Shown one piece after another: positions 12,579 through 23,929 of a DNA stretch of 64,000 bases. The DNA is from Sipunculus nudus (Eukaryota > Annelida > Sipuncula > Golfingiida > Sipunculidae), in assembly GCA_026874595.1 (NCBI GenBank), contig CM049314.1:38673229-38737228 (forward strand), in the 5' to 3' direction. Each line of letters begins with the position of its first letter. Position 1 is the stretch's first letter. The notes under the pieces were generated by a model. That model was not told the origin of the DNA. It did not search any database and worked only from the letters and a program-made list of their open reading frames with translations. A program made the position numbers and the translations under genes.

Positions 12579-12586
12579 TAACGTCA
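12579..12586. promoter_or_regulatory. CRE-like site upstream of the acidic gene
   Basis: TAACGTCA, a one-base variant of the CRE, about 265 bp before the start codon, inside the block conserved with the pseudogene copy (perfect TGACGTCA there). Function inferred only. Confidence 0.4.
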
Positions 12587-12849
12587 CTGAAAAGGGCATG
12601 GCGACAATAACAAATGATCCAACACAACTGTTATGAAGTTAGAGTATTAATTAATTATCAATATGAGTACTACTGTCAACAAAGTGATAACACCAAGACC
12701 TAATACCTATTAACTTTGTTCAAGCCAGTGCATATGACCAGCCATGAAATTTTCAAATCATTCACTGTCTGACCATAGCACTAACTATCTGTTCAGATTA
12801 CTCGTTGCCATATACAGGACAAGTTAGGCGGTAAAACAAACCATACAAC

Positions 12850-13722
12850 ATGGACAATCAACTAACTGCACAGTGTTCCAAGGATACGGAGAGTTATCAA
12901 CTTAAAAACCCAATATGCAAATTTACAGAAGAAACCTTTTGTCAAGACTGGATGGATAAACTTTATAACTGGAGTAGATCTGACGATGATCTAACTGGTC
13001 TGGACTGGCTTTATAGCTGTGACGTCATGCGACAGTCACGTGAATATCACGAGCAAGAAATCGACAGATCCCTGAAACGTCCAAGAGAAGCAGACGACCT
13101 GGAAAGGAAGGTCAAAATCCTGCGCTCAGATCTGTCCGTGCTTGAAATAACTTCAGATGATACATTTCATGAAAGTCACGTGGTCTATGCAGACGACACC
13201 GAGAAGGATAACACCGTCAAGTTCGATTGTATTTTAACTCAAGCAATGTACATGGCCGGAATCCGGCAAAAATCTGAAAATGCATTATACTGGGATGTTG
13301 AATCTCTTGGAGTAGAAGATGAAGAAGTTACCAGCCTCATAACAGACGGTACCCAGCTCTCACAGTCAATGGCAGACGAGACTGACTGCAGCGCCACATC
13401 ACTGTCGACACTAGAATCAGACATTTCGTTCAAAGATCTATTATCTCCACTTTGTGATTTTGCTGAACTCGACCCGGCCCGAGATTTATCATGTCTGTCC
13501 AACTTAGATGTAGCGTTTCGCGAAACAACAACAGATGAAATGGACAATTTTTTTTCCTTTGGGAAAGAATTTCAACAGGAGGAAAATTGCCGTGCAGAGC
13601 TGCTGACACCGCCACCAGTATTGCGAAGTGACACAACCTTCACGGAACATCCATGGATTGACAACCTGTCTAGTTCAAAAGTCGGTGTAATGGAACCCTA
13701 CTTGTCAGAAATATTTGCATAA
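12850..13722 (+). CDS. Acidic single-exon protein of unknown function, 290 aa
   Basis: I do not recognise this protein. The start has a good context (A at -3, G at +4) and the frame is open for 290 codons; the upstream flank carries stops. It is rich in Asp, Glu, Ser and Leu, with no signal peptide or membrane segment. Near residues 73-98 a basic stretch (SLKRPREADD) leads into a short leucine-spaced segment (LERKVKILRSDLSVLEI), perhaps a short coiled coil. The C terminus has acidic and hydrophobic clusters (DISFKDLLSPL, HPWIDNLSSS, MEPYLSEIF) of the kind seen in transcriptional activation domains. A decayed paralog lies at about 1410-2610. An intronless frame, CRE-like upstream site and activator-like composition would fit an early-response nuclear regulator, but that is inference. 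A domesticated mobile-element product is another possibility. No nearby AATAAA was found. Confidence 0.65.
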   Translation: MDNQLTAQCSKDTESYQLKNPICKFTEETFCQDWMDKLYNWSRSDDDLTGLDWLYSCDVMRQSREYHEQEIDRSLKRPREADDLERKVKILRSDLSVLEITSDDTFHESHVVYADDTEKDNTVKFDCILTQAMYMAGIRQKSENALYWDVESLGVEDEEVTSLITDGTQLSQSMADETDCSATSLSTLESDISFKDLLSPLCDFAELDPARDLSCLSNLDVAFRETTTDEMDNFFSFGKEFQQEENCRAELLTPPPVLRSDTTFTEHPWIDNLSSSKVGVMEPYLSEIFA

Positions 13723-13889
13723 GTATGTTGTGTGTTACAATTCATATTTATAGTCAAATTATTTGTTATCAAGGTGCTTGAGATCTCGTGTATATGAAAT
13801 ACAAATATTTATCTAAAATGTAATTAGTTATTTTCATTTTTTTATCATTTAGACAAAATATTTAGAATTAATAATTTCATGGTTATAAT

Positions 13890-13960
13890 GTATGGACGTG
13901 TGTGTGGGTGTGCGTGAGTGAGTGTGTGTGTGCGAGGGTGTGTGTGTGAGTGTGAAAGTT
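13890..13960. repeat. GT-rich simple repeat
   Basis: Imperfect (GTGTGT/GTGAGT)n just after the region shared with the pseudogene copy ends; a low-complexity boundary. Confidence 0.8.
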
Positions 13961-13969
13961 TCTGTACTG

Positions 13970-14420
13970 AGAACTAGCGGTATACCCATACTTTCGACAT
14001 GCGACTGGTGACAAGGGTTTTTACTTTGTTTGCAAAATGGCAGCCCCCAGTGAGCGGTTTCGGGTGCCTGGAAGAAATGAACCTGTCAGGACGTAAGGGC
14101 GCAGGGATGCGACACAAACGTAAAAGGAGGTCAGTGTCCAGGCGGTAATCTATCTTTGGTGGTAGGTAACCCGTGTATCTGCGACGTCGAAAATGGAATA
14201 ACCTTTTTTTCACGACCACGCCCAGATCCTCAAATTATGGTAGGATACAATTATTATTTTACATGTAGATTCCATATTTACCGCCATCTACCGACAGGTA
14301 CGTTAACTAACATACTGTGACACTGCATGACTAATGTGTCATGCGAGTAAAACTATGGGTTTAATTAAACCTCCGCAAGGTGGCGCGGGATTTATGTTTT
14401 TCCCTTAGCAAGTTTGTCAC
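13970..14420. repeat. Dispersed repeat with TAGCGGTATACCC start
   Basis: The stretch GTATACCC...GCGACxx...AATGGCAGCCC...TGAGC(G/A)GTTTC recurs at 52955-53225 in the same orientation. Further right, at about 14375, is CCGCAAGGTGGCGCGG, a CTCF-like core. The minus-strand frame 13974-14219 is probably repeat, not gene. Confidence 0.5.
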
Positions 14421-15185
14421 TTAGCAAAAGTTTGATAAAATTGTAGGGAAGGTTAGGGTTAAACCAAAGGAACATTCCATTACATTTTGGAAGAAGTATA
14501 AATCACCATAATATATTTTTTAATTATTTTTTTTTTCATTGATGGGCTAGTCATTATAGGGGTTGCTTTATATTTGGCTACACATGTGAACCGGGGTGAA
14601 CACTGACACTGGGATTGTTCACAGGAACTTAGGAAAGATTTATTTAGTCATACCTGACAAAGGGTTGGGTTTCAATCTGATTTATGTAAGATGTCCCCGG
14701 AAATTAAATAAACACTCTTCCTCTGAGGGTACCCTTTTCGGACTGGACATGGAAACCTTTTATAATCTGCAAACTAGTCTAATGACATGTTGTGGAAAGA
14801 TTAGATAGAAGACACAGAACACTGGATGATTACTCATAATAACACGTCTAACCCGTCATGCATCAATTAACGGTGATGGCACCAAACAGTTGTAACGCAA
14901 CAACTCTGTGGAGACGCCTCGGATATATCCATTTTGGTCTTGAAGTGAACAATGAAAATGTTTTCATCTTACACTTCATCTGTAATTTATTTTTTTTTAT
15001 ATTTTAATCACATTCATGATACAAAAATATTAAACTTTGTAAGTCCTGTTTGAAACTATTTTTTGCACAAAAGATCGTCCAGATGAATACCTTATATAAA
15101 GAGTCAATAAAGAAAAAAAACTAAGAAATAATTTAAAAAAATGAACTACTTTTTTTTAATTTTCTGACTTCGATTTCAAAAGATT

Positions 15186-15191
15186 TTTATT
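15186..15191 (-). terminator. Possible polyadenylation signal of the type II membrane protein gene
   Basis: AATAAA on the minus strand about 225 bp after the stop; a second one lies at 14986-14991. No other evidence. Confidence 0.35.
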
Positions 15192-15413
15192 CTAGTGACA
15201 CTTTTTTACATGTTGAACGTTCTCTCAGTCTGGATGCTATCCTTTCATATAACGTTACACTCCAAAGTGTTGACATTGTATTCGCTTTAGTTTTTACAAA
15301 TTTACCCGATAAACATACTTGGATATGACATAATTATCAGCTATTATTAAGACTGCATCATTAACAGAATGGGAAACATAGTTTAATTATATAATGATAT
15401 TTGCAATGATCAA

Positions 15414-18400
15414 CTAGAGCTCAAATGATGTAAAGTATTCATCCAAAATGTGATCAGGCTGACGCCAACTGAAGACTTTGTAATAAATATCATCAAAATA
15501 AAACCCTGTAATTCTCTCATCTCTCGGTGAGTGTCTGCTGCGAATACGCATCCGACTTATATACAGATAATCACCGTTGTCGCGTTCATGGATATAATCT
15601 TGTAGATAAGACGAAGTGTTTCTGACGTTAATTCCGTTTACAGACCAAACCCACATATCGTTATAGTCCCCTGGATACGACCTGAAGGTCATTTCAACTT
15701 TATGCCACACTGACAGGTCAAGGTCACATGTCAAGTTTATTTTTATGAATGTCCTTGAACAGTTTTTAAACTGTCTACAGTCGTATCCAGTATCATGTCT
15801 TCCACCGGCTTCGTAGGTGGCCAAATCGATGCCTGTCGGTGATGACGTCAACCGAAGAATGGTAGAAGTGCGGTCACGACCTTCATAATCACCTGGGGTG
15901 ACCTCGAACCATGACCCGTCACCGGAAACATTCGCAGGTTTGAACCAGAATCGGGCATAGAAACCGTCGGCATCTGCTGTGAAGTTATTATCCGAGCGCC
16001 CCGCGTAGTAACGTAAATTAGGCCCGTACGGCATGCCGTCACTGACACCATCAGTTGGTTGTCCCCGCTTATAATGAAATGACTGATTCCCGCTGTGTGC
16101 CGCCATATTGGATAACGCTTCTCCGACGTTTCGTCTGTTGTTACAATTCTTGTTGTAAATTTCAAACGGGAATTCGTCGTTCTGGTTACAATACTGGTTG
16201 AACAGACCTTGACTAGCGCCCCCATTCCACTCGCCGTAAACTACGCTCTGACCGACAATCCACCGATCTTCTTCACACGCTGAAAGCACATGATCTTACA
16301 TTTTAACATGGACTGATCAATTTTAAAAATAATCTCACCTTATCTTACACACATGGTTATATATAATTACATAGTTTTTTTTCCGGCAGATTTGAATACA
16401 CAAGAGAATACAGGAGTATTTTATTATCTGGATGTCGTTTATGCCTTCTATGTACGAGATATCTAGAACTGTTGATCACTGAAGTAGTGGTATCCACATT
16501 TGCTGACTTGTGGTATTAACATTTCTTATTTTTTGTGATATGATATATAATTTGGTATTGTTTGAGATTGGATATATAATTTTCTTATCGCTGGAGGTGT
16601 GGTATATAGTCCTGTATTACCTAAGATGTGGTATCTATAGTTTTCTAATTCGATGATGGGTGGTATCTAGTTTCATATCGTTGAAGGTATTGTACGTATC
16701 TAGTTTCGCATTGGATGAGGTATGGTTTCTACAAATTGTTTAACTTCTTTTTTTTTAAAATAAGTATGCGGTATCGTTTTCCTGATGGCTGAGATCTATG
16801 AGGTTGTTTAACCCACACTGATATTAAGTTTAACTGGTCAGTACTCTGATACAAGATCTTGTTGAAGTCATACCTGTTGTTGCTAGAAAACTTTGCCGTA
16901 GCTGCACCTCTTCACCACGTGATACCATGGATACCTGTAGGTCATATGACGTACATGGTTCAAGGCCATCTAACATCACGTGAGTTTCATTGGTCCTCCT
17001 GTAGATGGCGCCAGATTTCGGCGAGTCGACTCTTCTAGCTTGTACAAAATACCCTTTCTCTGCGTCTGCCTCACGTGACCAGTGCAGCCGAAGCTCCCTC
17101 TGGTGGCGTTGTAGGAAATAAACCTCTGAAGAAAAGGTTTCAAATTTCCCAGTCCAGCTGAGCTTGGAAATCTTGACTTCATAATGTGTGAGCCTTTTCA
17201 GATTGAGGATGGTCGTAATGTTCTCGTAAGTGTGGACCTCAGCCGAGTTCTGATGTAAAGTGGACTCGTTGTAAGACACACGCCATGACACAAAACTTTC
17301 TGGAAGCTCACCTTCCCAGTTTAAACTTATACTCCTGACCTTCACAGCTGGTCGCATTACTGTAATGGATTAAAAAAATATTCCATTCGCGAGAATGCTT
17401 TCTTGTAGTCGATTAACGCTACCTTAATTTAACTGACTTATAGCGTTAAATATGCAATCTCCATAAGACATTTGTTTCTTAAGCATCCTTAAAAATCAAC
17501 GTATTATTCTTATTTATAAATGAAGTTGGGAACAGAGTTGACTGACACAGAGAATGTGAATATACAACTAAGATGATCTTGCGTTTTCCAACCCTGAAAG
17601 TACAGACGCATAAATTCCTGTGCATTTGGTTTAAACTTAAACCGTAAAGCTAAGATTCTTGTGTACGGAATGTGGATTCGGTATGCGGAATGCGGATAAA
17701 ATTCTGTATTGTCTAAATAAATAAGGTAAGATTCCTTCAGCGCGGACCCGTCAAGCGGAGTGCGTATCTGACAAAACGAATCTCTACATGAAGCGATTTT
17801 TGCCGGTACCGCAGGGAATCCCGGATTAGCACACTGAAAATATGTATTTTGCCGTGCCGGTACAACTCTTATACATGAGAGGTGGTTTTGGGAGATAAGA
17901 CCCTCCTAAGTCCTAACCCCCCTCCCCCTGCTCTTAACCAACAACATTTTTTTAGACAATTTTTATGCATGACACCCGTTGACCCCTCCTTGCAAAAAAA
18001 TCCTAGATCCGCGCCAGGCTTGAGATATGTCACTTGAGAGTAGACGAAAAGTTGACTTGCTTGGTAAAAATAATGAAATATCCTCTGTTAAAGGCGTGAA
18101 AAAACTTGTCAAGATGTACATGGAGAGGCGGTATTGGCTTATCCGCTTTAAGCCAAGGACATTGGCTTTATAGTGACATTATAAATGTAAGAATAAAAAA
18201 GTACAACAAGTTAGATTGCCAACACCACCATCAGTTAATAAAAGTAGTCACTCATAAAAACAAAAATTGGTTTTACATATGCATAACTTAATACACGGCA
18301 CATTTTGAAATCTTAAAGAGGAAGAAACCTTACCATGGGAGCAATTGTCGCCGGTATACCCTCTACTACAAACGCAGAAAACGTCCGATCCGTGCTGTTT

Positions 18401-21020
18401 ACATGTTCCATACCCACAGCTTTTTCCAGTACATGGGTTTGTCTCTTTGAAAAAAAGAAATGATCGGTTAAAAACAATGAATACACAGCTTATAAGACGA
18501 GGCGGTTAAAACATACGGACCTGAGAGTGGTTAGGGGCCACAACCTTGGCTGGTTTCTAATCATTGTAGTAATCAAACTACACAGTAACACAGGAAACAT
18601 TTGTGATGGTTTTACAGCACCATGCACTGGCTAACTCTTTTTAACAATGGATCTAGGCCTCGACACTGAGAAAAAAATAGTAGTCTAATGTCAGTATAGG
18701 AAGGAGGCCTGAAAATGGAAAGCCATATGATAAACATCCAGATTAAATCCAAACTGTAGTCAAGTCCACACCATCCGAGTCCGAATATGTAGTTCAATTT
18801 CGGGATCTCTTAGACTGGTGCCTTGCAGTAAAGTAGTCGAGTCCTAACCATCTGATTCCGAGTACAAGTCTAAGTCCAGGTCACACGAGTGCGAGTTCGA
18901 GTCCAAGTCCGAAGAAATTATAAAGAATATTTGAGGGAGTCTTCTTTCTGTTGGTAGTTCACCTATGTGCACAGTCTTTATATAATTTGTGACAGATTTT
19001 TCTTTTCTGCTGGACTCGAGATGGACGGCTTGATTTCTCGAGTCCATACCTCCGAGTCAGAGTTTTAGTCTGAGTCTTTAACAAAGTGGACTCGAGTTCT
19101 ACATCACTGGCGTTATTGCAACCCGCCACAAAATATCAGCAAAACTTTTTGATAACATTGCACACAGACAAACCAAATTACCAATGGTAATACATAATAC
19201 CTCTGTACAGCTGGCGAAGGTTTATCAAGACATAAATGTAAATGTTCTAACGCTAGATCGATGTTTGTAAGTACAAATACACCCCCCCCCCCCACACACA
19301 CACACACAAGAAACAGAAGATGAATGTTGAATAGATTACGATTCAATTCTTGTAATATTCGTTGCACCCGGTTTCTCGTGTCGTTGAGTTGGCGGGCAAG
19401 GACTGCTATGTCGTTTGACGCTTCTCGAGCTCTCTGTTCAGTAGGAACACCAACGACTATAAAAACAATATGATCAGCAGGAACATAATGTTAGCAGTAA
19501 ACAACATGCAACTTTCAACGATGACGTTTAAGGTATGACGTATATATTGACCAGAGCAATATATGCAATGATCAGTTCTTCGAAGTTATCTTAACCTGAA
19601 AATAAACAGAGCTTAATATTTTTGCAAATTATTTAGTATATTGATTTTATTTTGGCTTCTGTTTATGTTGTCTTTATTTGAACCTTGCGAGTTTCAGGTC
19701 ATGGAAAAGCAAAATAAAAAAAAATCGACAATGATTGCTCATACATAATTATCTAACACAAAATTGTTTACCCGATCACACATACGCTCCCGAGGCAGCG
19801 GAAATCTTGCGCTTCTAAAGAAGCAACCGATTTTCACGCTGCCAGCTTTGACCGTTTATGATATATTTAGACACCAGATGGCGGTTCGTTTTCCACTGAA
19901 ATAAACGTGCGTGTGATGTGACAAGCAGCCAATCAGATGCCAATAAACAAACACTCGACAGGCATCCTGGCTCCGCCCATTGCTGCGCTTCAAGCGCCGC
20001 TTATTGAGTTTCCGGTCGAATTTAAATTGCTCCCTCTGCATTTTCGCATCATCGACCGATTCGATTATGACATTATGACTGTGTTAGCGTAGCCATGTAT
20101 CTGTTGTCTGCTGAACTGAAACCAGCAAGCGAGGTGTGTACGCAGCCTTTGTTGTTACGTTTCGTTTGAATTACAGCTCACCGGCCGAGCATCCTATGTG
20201 CCCAAGGCCCTAAGCAAACCACGCTGGGGGATGAGCTGTCACTCAAAAAGAAATTAATATGATTGGCTCTGTGTATTCCTCGCTTTGCTTTGTCTTCCAG
20301 CACAAGGTCTCATCTGATTGGACAAAAATACAGTGCTCCCCTCTGGTGTTGCAATTCAGGATACGAGGTCATAACAAACAGCGCCTTACAATATAGGTAG
20401 TAGCCCATTAGGTAAAGCGCTGTGTAAAGAGCGTAGATCACACAGGGCAGACGAGATGATTCCCTTAGGGAAGATCGAAACTCCTGAATTATATTTAGTG
20501 ACTCCAAGCATAGTCATGGTCATGGTTTCAATTAGAATCTTAGGTATTATCGTATGCTGGGGAAGCCTTACAGATGTGGAACCAAAGAAGGCATTGTCAG
20601 TAGGATGGAATGAAAAAAAAATTAAAAAAAGGTACGTTCCAAAGTAAGGTTCAAAGTTTCTTTTAATATTACCATATCCTGTAATGAAGCTTACATGTAT
20701 ATTAACGTATAGAGATCGATATTTATCAAGACACAATTAAACAGTTGTCCTACATACCTCCGATGTACACGCCAAGTGTGACGGTCAGTAACACAAACAG
20801 AACCGCCAAACTACAAAGCCATAAACAATTAGAGCGCTCTTCTTTTGCCGGTCCTTTTAACAAGGTTCCTGTGCCGGCCTCCTGTCAAAATCACCTTTTG
20901 TTTATAATATTTTTTTACAGAGTCGCCTATCCGGTGGTGCTTACATTTACAAAATGATCAGGGAGAAAAAACGAAAGAAACAAGTTAAAACATACTTGTA
21001 TAAGAATGTTTAAAAATAAC

Positions 21021-21071
<51 letters not shown>

Positions 21072-21759
21072 ATATATATATATAATTTATATATGATTGA
21101 AAATTATTTGGCGAAAGCCATTTCGCCAATATCCCCTAGAATAATATTTCTGTACTAAAATCACCCTAGAACATTCGGTCCGTATACCTTACTCCCTCTA
21201 AAACAATATCACCGCAGCAAAATGACTATTATCTCTGTGCAAATCAAAATCCTCCTAAAAAATATCCTCGGACATAATTCCGGTAAAATATTATATCCGA
21301 ACCCAAACTCACAAAAAAATATTCCAAAATATATATTTTAGTGAACTCACAAAAACAATATTTCAAAATATTTATTTAAGTGATCCCGCTCCCCCCCCCC
21401 CCCCCCAGAACAATACCTCTGCAAGAAATATTCCCAGCAAAATAATAACTCTTACCTCCTTACCGGAAGGTTTTCTTTATAAAATAAACGGGCGAACATC
21501 AATCTGGGGACCCACGAACAGGACAGGGTTTGAATATAAGTTACATCAATATTTAACTAACCTTGTTCTCCCCAGCTGTCTCCTCTTGGATAACACGGTG
21601 GTGAGGCATCCGTGGCGCCCTCTGCGGTAGTTCATGTAGAGGCTGGTCATATGTTTCGTTGTCTACTGCATAGCTGGACGTCTTGTCTGTTACGTTTCTG
21701 TACTGTGGCCTTGGAATTCTAAACTGGTGTTTTCCAGAGAGGCGATCGAAGGATGTCAT
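15414..21759 (-). CDS. Type II membrane protein with coiled coil, EGF, two FN3-like and a lectin-like domain
   Basis: A 633-residue single-pass receptor-like protein, not recognised as a named family. Exons on the minus strand: 21759-21562, 20881-20758, 19456-19340, 18444-18334, 17359-16874 and 16279-15414; GT-AG introns, phases close (1902 nt). Residues 1-84 are cytoplasmic, with YRNV at Tyr20 (Grb2-type YxN) and YDQP at Tyr37 (YxxP). Residues 85-107 form the membrane span, and there is no signal peptide, so the C terminus should be outside. Residues 112-146 look like a coiled coil, perhaps for oligomerisation. Residues 151-181 are an EGF-like domain with six cysteines (151, 156, 161, 170, 172, 181). 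Residues 185-345 hold two fibronectin type III-like repeats. Residues 347-633 form one exon with many Asn-X-Ser/Thr sites and sandwich-type motifs (FYARFWFKP, GFYFDDIYY), suggesting a concanavalin-like fold, which is inference. The exon 3 donor (AATC/GTAATC) is the least certain; AACCGG/GTGCAA is an in-frame alternative. Confidence 0.8.
17895..18018. mobile_element. Truncated hAT-like miniature element
   Basis: The right side reads CCTAGATCCGCGCCAGG, a degraded end of the CAGGGGCGGATCCAGG family, preceded by the usual C-rich CCTCCT stretch. The left end is missing. It lies in the intron between exons 4 and 5 of the type II gene. Confidence 0.4.
18826..19109. mobile_element. GACTCGAG-rich hAT-like miniature element
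   Basis: The left end is CAGTAAAGTAGTCGAGTCC and the right end is GGACTCGAGTTCTACATCACTG in inverted form. The interior is made of irregular GAGTC/GACTC repeats. The left flank (TAGACTGGTGCCTTG) is shared with the element at 26121. It is intronic in the type II gene. Confidence 0.65.
19282..19312. repeat. Poly-C and (CA)n tract
   Basis: A short C run joined to CA repeats directly downstream of the exon 3 donor of the type II gene. It produces the Cys-Val and Gly run in the minus frame that overlaps the exon. Confidence 0.85.
21024..21084. repeat. (TA)n microsatellite
   Basis: TA array in the intron between exons 1 and 2 of the type II gene. Confidence 0.95.
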
Positions 21760-22058
21760 TTCGTTCTTTTACGAAATTTAAACAGTATGATTGAGATATA
21801 CTTGATAATGTGACGTATTAACAAATATGTATAAGCACCTTAATCATATTTGTAAAAGTTATGTAATTTCACAAGTGCATGATTAGGTACATTTATATAA
21901 ATTTCATTACTTATTATGTATGGGTAGTTCAGTGGTGAATTCGCTTTTAACTCAGAGTTTTGCTCTGATGCTTGAATTACAAGAAATGAATTGATTTTTC
22001 TTAATCTTGTGTATTTTAAGTGTCTTTCTTATGGTATATTTATCTCTATCCCCTTATA

Positions 22059-22062
<4 letters not shown>

Positions 22063-22108
<46 letters not shown>

Positions 22109-22180
22109 GGGTGTGATGGTGTGTATGTGCGCGTGTGTGTGAACATAGGTATGTGTGCGAGCGTGTGTGTGTGTAATTAC
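22063..22180. repeat. (TA)n and GT-rich compound microsatellite
   Basis: About 45 bp TA followed by imperfect GT repeats. The Ile-Tyr/His-Thr minus frame here is not a gene. It lies upstream of the type II gene start. Confidence 0.9.
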
Positions 22181-22583
22181 CTGTAAGTATTGACGGCAAA
22201 CCACTCTTCCACTATCTCCTATTGCAACAATGAGAAATCGCACACGTGTTCGGACTTTACAACTGATTGATAAATATCTTCTCATCAGTTATTGACCTTT
22301 GCAAGACGATAAGATGGGTGTTTGTACTTATACTATTATATATGTGGTTACCCGTGCGCTAGTACCCAGATTTCATTATTTTTAAACTAAATTCATGAAG
22401 GTTTCAAGGGTAACGAGAATAAACGTTAGCCTTCTTTGATAATCTGTGTGAAAGAATTTATTTTTAAATTCGTGTCAAATATTATTATTGAATGTGCACC
22501 TGTATCTCGGTGCCAGTTCCATGATACCCGGTCCACTAATAATTTGTAGAGTATATGGCATGCACGATGATATTATATACGCA

Positions 22584-22586
<3 letters not shown>

Positions 22587-22661
<75 letters not shown>
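22587..22661. repeat. (TA)n microsatellite
   Basis: About 75 bp of TA, explaining the plus-strand Ile-Tyr open frame. Confidence 0.95.
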
Positions 22662-22663
<2 letters not shown>

Positions 22664-22834
22664 GGAGGGAGACTTACGAAGGTTTTTTTGTTGCGAATAA
22701 CATACCTGATCCGGCCTACCTCTTGATTTAACGTACTACGCCAGATAAGGATTGGGTAAAATTGATATTTGGTGATGGTGACTGACCTTAAGCTGTGTAA
22801 TCTTGCTGAAAATTTTCAATTGTATAGCCATGTT

Positions 22835-23100
22835 TCAGTCTCTGCTTGACTGTCTGTATACTATAAAGTGACCGCGTGATTCAGGATTTTGTGATTTCGG
22901 CAAATGGCGCGTCTGGTGCTGACACCTAATGTATGTCGGATTAATGATTCCTAAATCCATCGCGTGGTCACCTGATCTGAGATCTGCAGTAAAAATGCCA
23001 GCAAGTTCACTCCTCAGTCGTAACGCGGCGGCCGAATTCCATTCCTGTAATCCATTTCATTCCACATCGAACGAAATGGATTGCAGGAATGGAATGCCTC
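22835..23100. repeat. Repeat unit with terminal hairpin, copy 1
   Basis: It begins near CAGTCTCTGCTTGACTGTC, includes TTTTGTGATTTCGGCAAATG, and ends in a hairpin at 23036-23095 whose 25-bp arms (ATTCCATTCCTG.. / ..CAGGAATGGAAT) match at about 23 positions. A second copy is at 23665-23925 in the same orientation. Confidence 0.75.
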
Positions 23101-23299
23101 CGTTGCGTGAGGAGCGTAGCCAGCAATTTTAGCGAATGTACGTCAAAACGGAGGTTATACAATAATTTACTAAAAATATTCATTCGTAGAAATGCAGGAA
23201 TCCGCGGTTCATTGGTACACATGTTCCCAAACAAGTGTTTCCATTCACATATTCTGCCCATATTCCCATTTGGGACTGCACATTTGTGAATATTCCTGT

Positions 23300-23500
23300 T
23301 GGTCTTTCCTGGATCCGGATCATGAGCCTGATCCACACCAAAATCTTATAAATTCTTCATAGGTCCTTCGAATACCCTGAACATTTCATGTGATTCCCTT
23401 CATGATTACATGTGTTATGTTGTGAAAAAAACATACACACATACACACACATACACACACCAACGCTAACGAACGCATACCCTGGCGGATGCAATAAAGG
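23300..23500. repeat. Dispersed repeat, second copy
   Basis: It shares GATCCGGATCATGAGCCTGA, CACCAAAATCTTATAAATTC, a CA-rich middle and CCTGGCGGATGCAAT with the repeat at 3480-3735. Confidence 0.65.
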
Positions 23501-23562
23501 GAAACATCAACGGAACCGTAAAGGCGTCTATATAAGATTAACCCAAATGTAACAAACCTTAC

Positions 23563-23640
23563 TCTCCCCAATTGTTTCTTCTCAGATGTTCTGGTGATGA
23601 GGCACAAGTGGCGCCCTCCGTGGCAGTTCCAATTCAACCT
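23563..23640 (-). pseudogene. Broken duplicate of exon 1 of the type II membrane protein
   Basis: On the minus strand this translates to ELPRRAPLVPHH, then a TGA stop, then EETIGESK followed by a GT donor. The true exon 1 reads ELPQRAPRMPHH...EETAGENK followed by GT. Length, reading frame and donor position match, but a stop interrupts it, and the first two thirds of the exon (start codon, tyrosine motifs) are not seen. It is probably the remains of a tandem duplication. Confidence 0.7.
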
Positions 23641-23664
23641 TTCCAAACACGTCTCTATATACGT

Positions 23665-23925
23665 AACTTTTTTTTAGTCTCTTCTGGACTGTATGTACAC
23701 TATAAAATCACCGCGTGAATGGTCATTTTGTGATTTCGGCAAATGAAGCGTTCGGTGCTGACAACTAGTTTATGTCTCATAAATGATTCCTTACTCAATA
23801 GCTTGATTAGCTGACGTGTGATTTACCATAACATGCCATCAAGTAACGCCGTATTTGCCGAATTCCATTCCTGTAATCCATTTCATTCGATGTCGAATGA
23901 AATGGATTACAAGAATGGAATGCGA
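23665..23925. repeat. Repeat unit with terminal hairpin, copy 2
   Basis: Second copy of the 22835-23100 unit, about 830 bp away. Its hairpin (23862-23921) has 29-bp arms with one mismatch around a two-base loop. Confidence 0.75.
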
Positions 23926-23929
23926 CCGC

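Noticed and set aside
15848-16225. 125-codon minus frame
   Set aside because: Alternative frame of the last exon of the type II gene, which is longer, splices in phase and has glycosylation and Cys patterns.
21610-21632. CTCF-like site in exon 1 of the type II gene (GGCGCCCTCTGCGG)
   Set aside because: Spacing within the core is off by one base and the sequence is coding.
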